Shown here: piece by piece, positions 43,946 to 45,943 of the stretch | Layout: every line of letters starts with the position of its first letter | How positions within the stretch are numbered: position 1 is the first letter of the stretch | Program-made: the position numbers and the translations under genes | Assembly (NCBI GenBank): GCA_018380195.1 | Contig: JAGZUC010000015.1 | Coordinates: 1 to 45,943 of the forward strand | DNA: 45,943 nt | Direction: 5' to 3' | Source: Collinsella sp. | Lineage (GTDB): Bacteria; Actinomycetota; Coriobacteriia; Coriobacteriales; Coriobacteriaceae | The notes under the pieces: model-generated | What the model was told of the DNA's origin: nothing | The model's database searches: none | The model's input: the letters and a program-made list of their open reading frames with translations, nothing else

Positions 43946-45022
43946 GTGTCCCTTTCCATCGGTATCGTGGGCCTGCCCAACGTGGGCAAGTCGACGCTGT
44001 TCACCGCGCTTACCAAAAAGACCGGCCTTGCCGCCAACTACCCGTTCGCCACGATCGACCCCAACGTGGGTATCGTCGACGTGCCCGATAGCCGCCTGCA
44101 AAAGCTCGCCGACATCGTCAACCCGGGTCGCATTGTGCCGGCGACGGTCGAGTTCGTCGACATCGCAGGTCTGGTGAAGGGCGCTAACGAGGGCGAGGGT
44201 CTGGGCAACCAGTTCCTGGCAAACATCCGCGAGACCGATGCCATCTGCGAGGTCGTGCGCTACTTTAAGGATCCCAACGTTATGCGCGAGGTGGGTCGCA
44301 CCGGCGAGTTCGTCGATCCCGCCGGCGATGCCGACACTATCATGACCGAGCTTATCCTGGCCGACATGGGCACGCTCGAGAAGCAGCTGCCCAAGCTCGA
44401 GAAGGAGGCCAAGCGCGACAAGGAGCTCATGCCCAAGTTCGAGGTGGCCAAGCGCCTGCTTGCCTGGCTCAACGAGGGCAAGCGCGCCGCATCCATGGAG
44501 ATGACCGACGAGGAGCGTGCCGCCGCCAAGGGCCTGTTCCTGCTCACCATGAAGCCCATCCTGTATGTGGCCAACGTGGACGAGGATATGCTCAACGACG
44601 ATCTGGCACCCATCGACGGCGTCAAGCCGCTGCCTATCTGCGCCAAGATCGAGGCCGAGCTTTCCGAGCTCGATCCCGAGGACGCCGCCGACTACCTGGA
44701 AAGCCTGGGCCTGGAGCAGCCCGGCCTGGACGTGCTCGCTCAGGCTGCCTACAAGCTGCTCGGCCTGCAGTCGTTCTTTACGGCCGGCGAGATGGAGGTC
44801 AAGGCCTGGACGGTGCGTCAGGGCGCGACCGCCCCGCAGGCCGCCGGTGTCATCCACACCGACTTTGAGCGTGGCTTTATTAAGGCCGAGGTCATTGGCT
44901 ATGACGACTACATCGAGCTCGGCGGTGAGCAGGGCGCCAAGGCCGCCGGCAAACTGCGTATTGAGGGCAAGGACTATGTTATGGCCGATGGCGACGTCGT
45001 GCACTTCCGCTTTAACGTGTAA
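43946..45022 (+). CDS. ychF: redox-regulated ATPase YchF
   Basis: The 358-residue protein is the Obg-related P-loop ATPase YchF, which binds ribosomes and prefers ATP over GTP. G1 GLPNVGKST (about residues 9-17), the switch segment VEFVDIAGLVKGANEGEGLGN (about 68-88), and the C-terminal TGS domain (from about residue 280) are typical. The base-specificity NKxD motif is replaced by NVDE (in LYVANVDEDM), as known for YchF. GTG at 43946 follows AAAGGAG. The next gene starts 11 bp after its stop and may be co-transcribed. Confidence 0.96.
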   Translation: MSLSIGIVGLPNVGKSTLFTALTKKTGLAANYPFATIDPNVGIVDVPDSRLQKLADIVNPGRIVPATVEFVDIAGLVKGANEGEGLGNQFLANIRETDAICEVVRYFKDPNVMREVGRTGEFVDPAGDADTIMTELILADMGTLEKQLPKLEKEAKRDKELMPKFEVAKRLLAWLNEGKRAASMEMTDEERAAAKGLFLLTMKPILYVANVDEDMLNDDLAPIDGVKPLPICAKIEAELSELDPEDAADYLESLGLEQPGLDVLAQAAYKLLGLQSFFTAGEMEVKAWTVRQGATAPQAAGVIHTDFERGFIKAEVIGYDDYIELGGEQGAKAAGKLRIEGKDYVMADGDVVHFRFNV

Positions 45023-45033
45023 GGACGACGCGC

Positions 45034-45417
45034 ATGTTTAAATATGGCAAAAAAGCTGGCTACATGGGTATTGCGCTGCTCGTACTTGCGGTGATTCCGC
45101 TGGTGGTTGCAGCGTTTGTTATCCCCAACATTGGTCCCGAGGTGGCAACAAAGTTTAACGCAGCAGGCGAGGTGACGCGTTGGGGCAAGAGCTACGAGCT
45201 GCTGGCGCTGCCGGTGCTCAACCTGCTGCTCGGCGTGGCGACGTATTTTACCGCCGGTCGTCAAGCAAAGAACAATGATGACTCCGCCGCCATGGCGCGC
45301 ATCGTGTGCGAGCGCTACCTGCGCAACGGTTGCATCACGGGTGTGTTCCTCAACGTGATCAACGTTTACTTTATGTACTCGGCGATTACCGGAACGGGCT
45401 TTGGCTTTGGTTTCTAG
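45034..45417 (+). CDS. small membrane protein, DUF1648/SdpI-like
   Basis: The 127-residue protein has three or more hydrophobic segments (GIALLVLAVIPLVVAAFVI, residues about 12-30; ELLALPVLNLLLGVATYF, about 54-71; and CITGVFLNVINVYFMYSAIT near the end). The pattern ATKFNAAGEVTRWGKSYELLALPVLN resembles DUF1648, found in SdpI immunity proteins. It has no catalytic motif. AAGGA precedes the ATG. It may follow ychF on the same mRNA. Assignment to DUF1648 is from resemblance only. Confidence 0.65.
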   Translation: MFKYGKKAGYMGIALLVLAVIPLVVAAFVIPNIGPEVATKFNAAGEVTRWGKSYELLALPVLNLLLGVATYFTAGRQAKNNDDSAAMARIVCERYLRNGCITGVFLNVINVYFMYSAITGTGFGFGF

Positions 45418-45426
45418 CTTGTCCTT

Positions 45427-45816
45427 CTAGGCAACGAGCCTGCACGCATATTCAATGGCTGCTGCGAGGCCGCCGCTCGACCGTGGTTGAAAGACTACAT
45501 CGGCGGCGGCCTCGTTTTCGTATCCGGCGCCGCGAAGGGCGAGTGCTATGCCGGCTTCTAAAAGGAGCGGCAGGCCGCGTTGGCTGGTTGCGATTACGGC
45601 AACCTGATTGAGCGAGCAGCTGTGCGCTTGGCATTGGATGGCAAGTTCGCCTTGCGTCGGGCAGGGGACCAGAACGGCGGCGACGCGACTTGATAGCAAT
45701 GTAAATGCTGTGCGCTCATCGGGCGAAAGGCATTCAGCTTCAACGACGACGAGCTTGGGCGGTGCGCTGTTTGTGCGAAGCGTGGCTCGGTACATGCGGA
45801 CCGAAGAACCCGACAT
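45427..45816 (-). CDS. uncharacterised small protein
   Basis: I do not recognise this 129-residue protein. It seems to alternate short strands and helices (LVVVEAECLSPDERTAFTLL, AVLVPCPTQGELAIQCQ, QVAVIATSQRGLPLLLEAGIALALRG), which suggests a small alpha/beta fold like a Rossmann half. The glycine- and serine-containing loops might bind a nucleotide, but no signature is clear. A strong AGGAG lies just upstream of the ATG at 45816, so it is probably real. It converges with the membrane protein gene at 45034. Confidence 0.6.
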   Translation of the reverse strand: MSGSSVRMYRATLRTNSAPPKLVVVEAECLSPDERTAFTLLSSRVAAVLVPCPTQGELAIQCQAHSCSLNQVAVIATSQRGLPLLLEAGIALALRGAGYENEAAADVVFQPRSSGGLAAAIEYACRLVA

Positions 45817-45885
45817 AGAAAACTCCTGTGTATTCGGGAAAACGTAAGGCTCTGTTAGACCAGGATTGACATGCCGACCTGCCGG

Positions 45886-45943
45886 CTAACTCGCCGTCTC
45901 CCCATCGGGCGCCGGCGTCTTGACCCTCATCTCGAACGGCATC
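45886..45943 (-). CDS. C-terminal end of a gene running past the window (partial)
   Basis: On the minus strand the frame from the window edge reads MPFEMRVKTPAPDGETAS and stops at TAG (45886-45888). It is on the same strand as the gene at 45427 and would lie upstream of it. Only 19 codons are visible, so neither reality nor product is certain. Confidence 0.35.
   Translation of the reverse strand, partial: MPFEMRVKTPAPDGETAS

Overview
The window looks like chromosomal DNA of a high-GC, anaerobic, Gram-positive gut bacterium of the class Coriobacteriia, most likely Collinsella or a close relative. This is inferred from gene content (GatCAB, type III glutamine synthetase, stand-alone PTS EIIA, MurT and GatD functions, 4Fe-4S proteins, YbtPQ-like exporter), clear AGGAGG-type ribosome binding sites and the G/C-rich third codon positions. 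No phage or insertion sequence gene is present. The accessory material is small: repeats, one toxin-antitoxin pair and one possibly acquired ATPase gene.

Layout. 1-3808: gatCAB, the tRNA-dependent amidotransferase operon. 3812-5516: a long-arm hairpin element, a terminator, a 73-bp palindrome and an AAA ATPase (DUF4143 type). 5582-12770: an AraC regulator divergent from a two-subunit ABC exporter, then a small DUF6110-like protein and a P1B-type metal ATPase with P1B-6 (ferrosome-type) hallmarks; this reads as a metal, probably iron, cluster. 12841-13775: a RelB-like antitoxin and PIN toxin with their operator. 13836-15231: an unknown small gene, tmRNA, and a tmRNA-derived repeat tract. 15232-20176: patatin-like lipase, rplM-rpsI, glmM, PTS EIIA and nagB, the last with a long hairpin-rich leader. 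20625-23624: a 999-residue STAND/SARP-type regulator. 23694-31060 (minus strand): yhbY, a methyltransferase, a second long-arm hairpin element, a UPF0210 protein, and the methionine operon metF / MetH-activation protein / metH. 31487-34520: glutamine synthetase III and a flavodoxin-ferredoxin (EFR1-type) protein. 34564-35166: tRNA-Glu set in a dense repeat region, including a four-copy alternating array with a 40-bp period. 35174-39516 (minus): a fused MurT-GatD enzyme and two TPR-like proteins. 40017-45816: an iron-dependent alcohol dehydrogenase, glycerol dehydrogenase, a multi-cluster ferredoxin protein, ychF, a small membrane protein and an unknown gene.

How the parts work together. Nitrogen and wall metabolism are prominent: GatCAB and MurT-GatD both use glutamine, supplied by GSIII, while GlmM, EIIA and NagB handle amino sugars going to or coming from the cell wall. 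MetF, MetH and the separate activation protein form a complete cobalamin-dependent methionine branch. The two dehydrogenases and the Fe-S proteins fit a fermentative anaerobe.

Most notable observations: (1) two hairpins with perfect 32- and 38-bp arms of unrelated sequence that share a conserved asymmetric core, each directly 3' of a gene on the same strand; (2) a candidate ferrosome operon; (3) a 15-bp motif repeated four times in alternating orientation at exactly 40-bp steps; (4) a MurT-GatD fusion; (5) antisense T-arm fragments joined to mini-hairpins beside both the tmRNA and tRNA-Glu.
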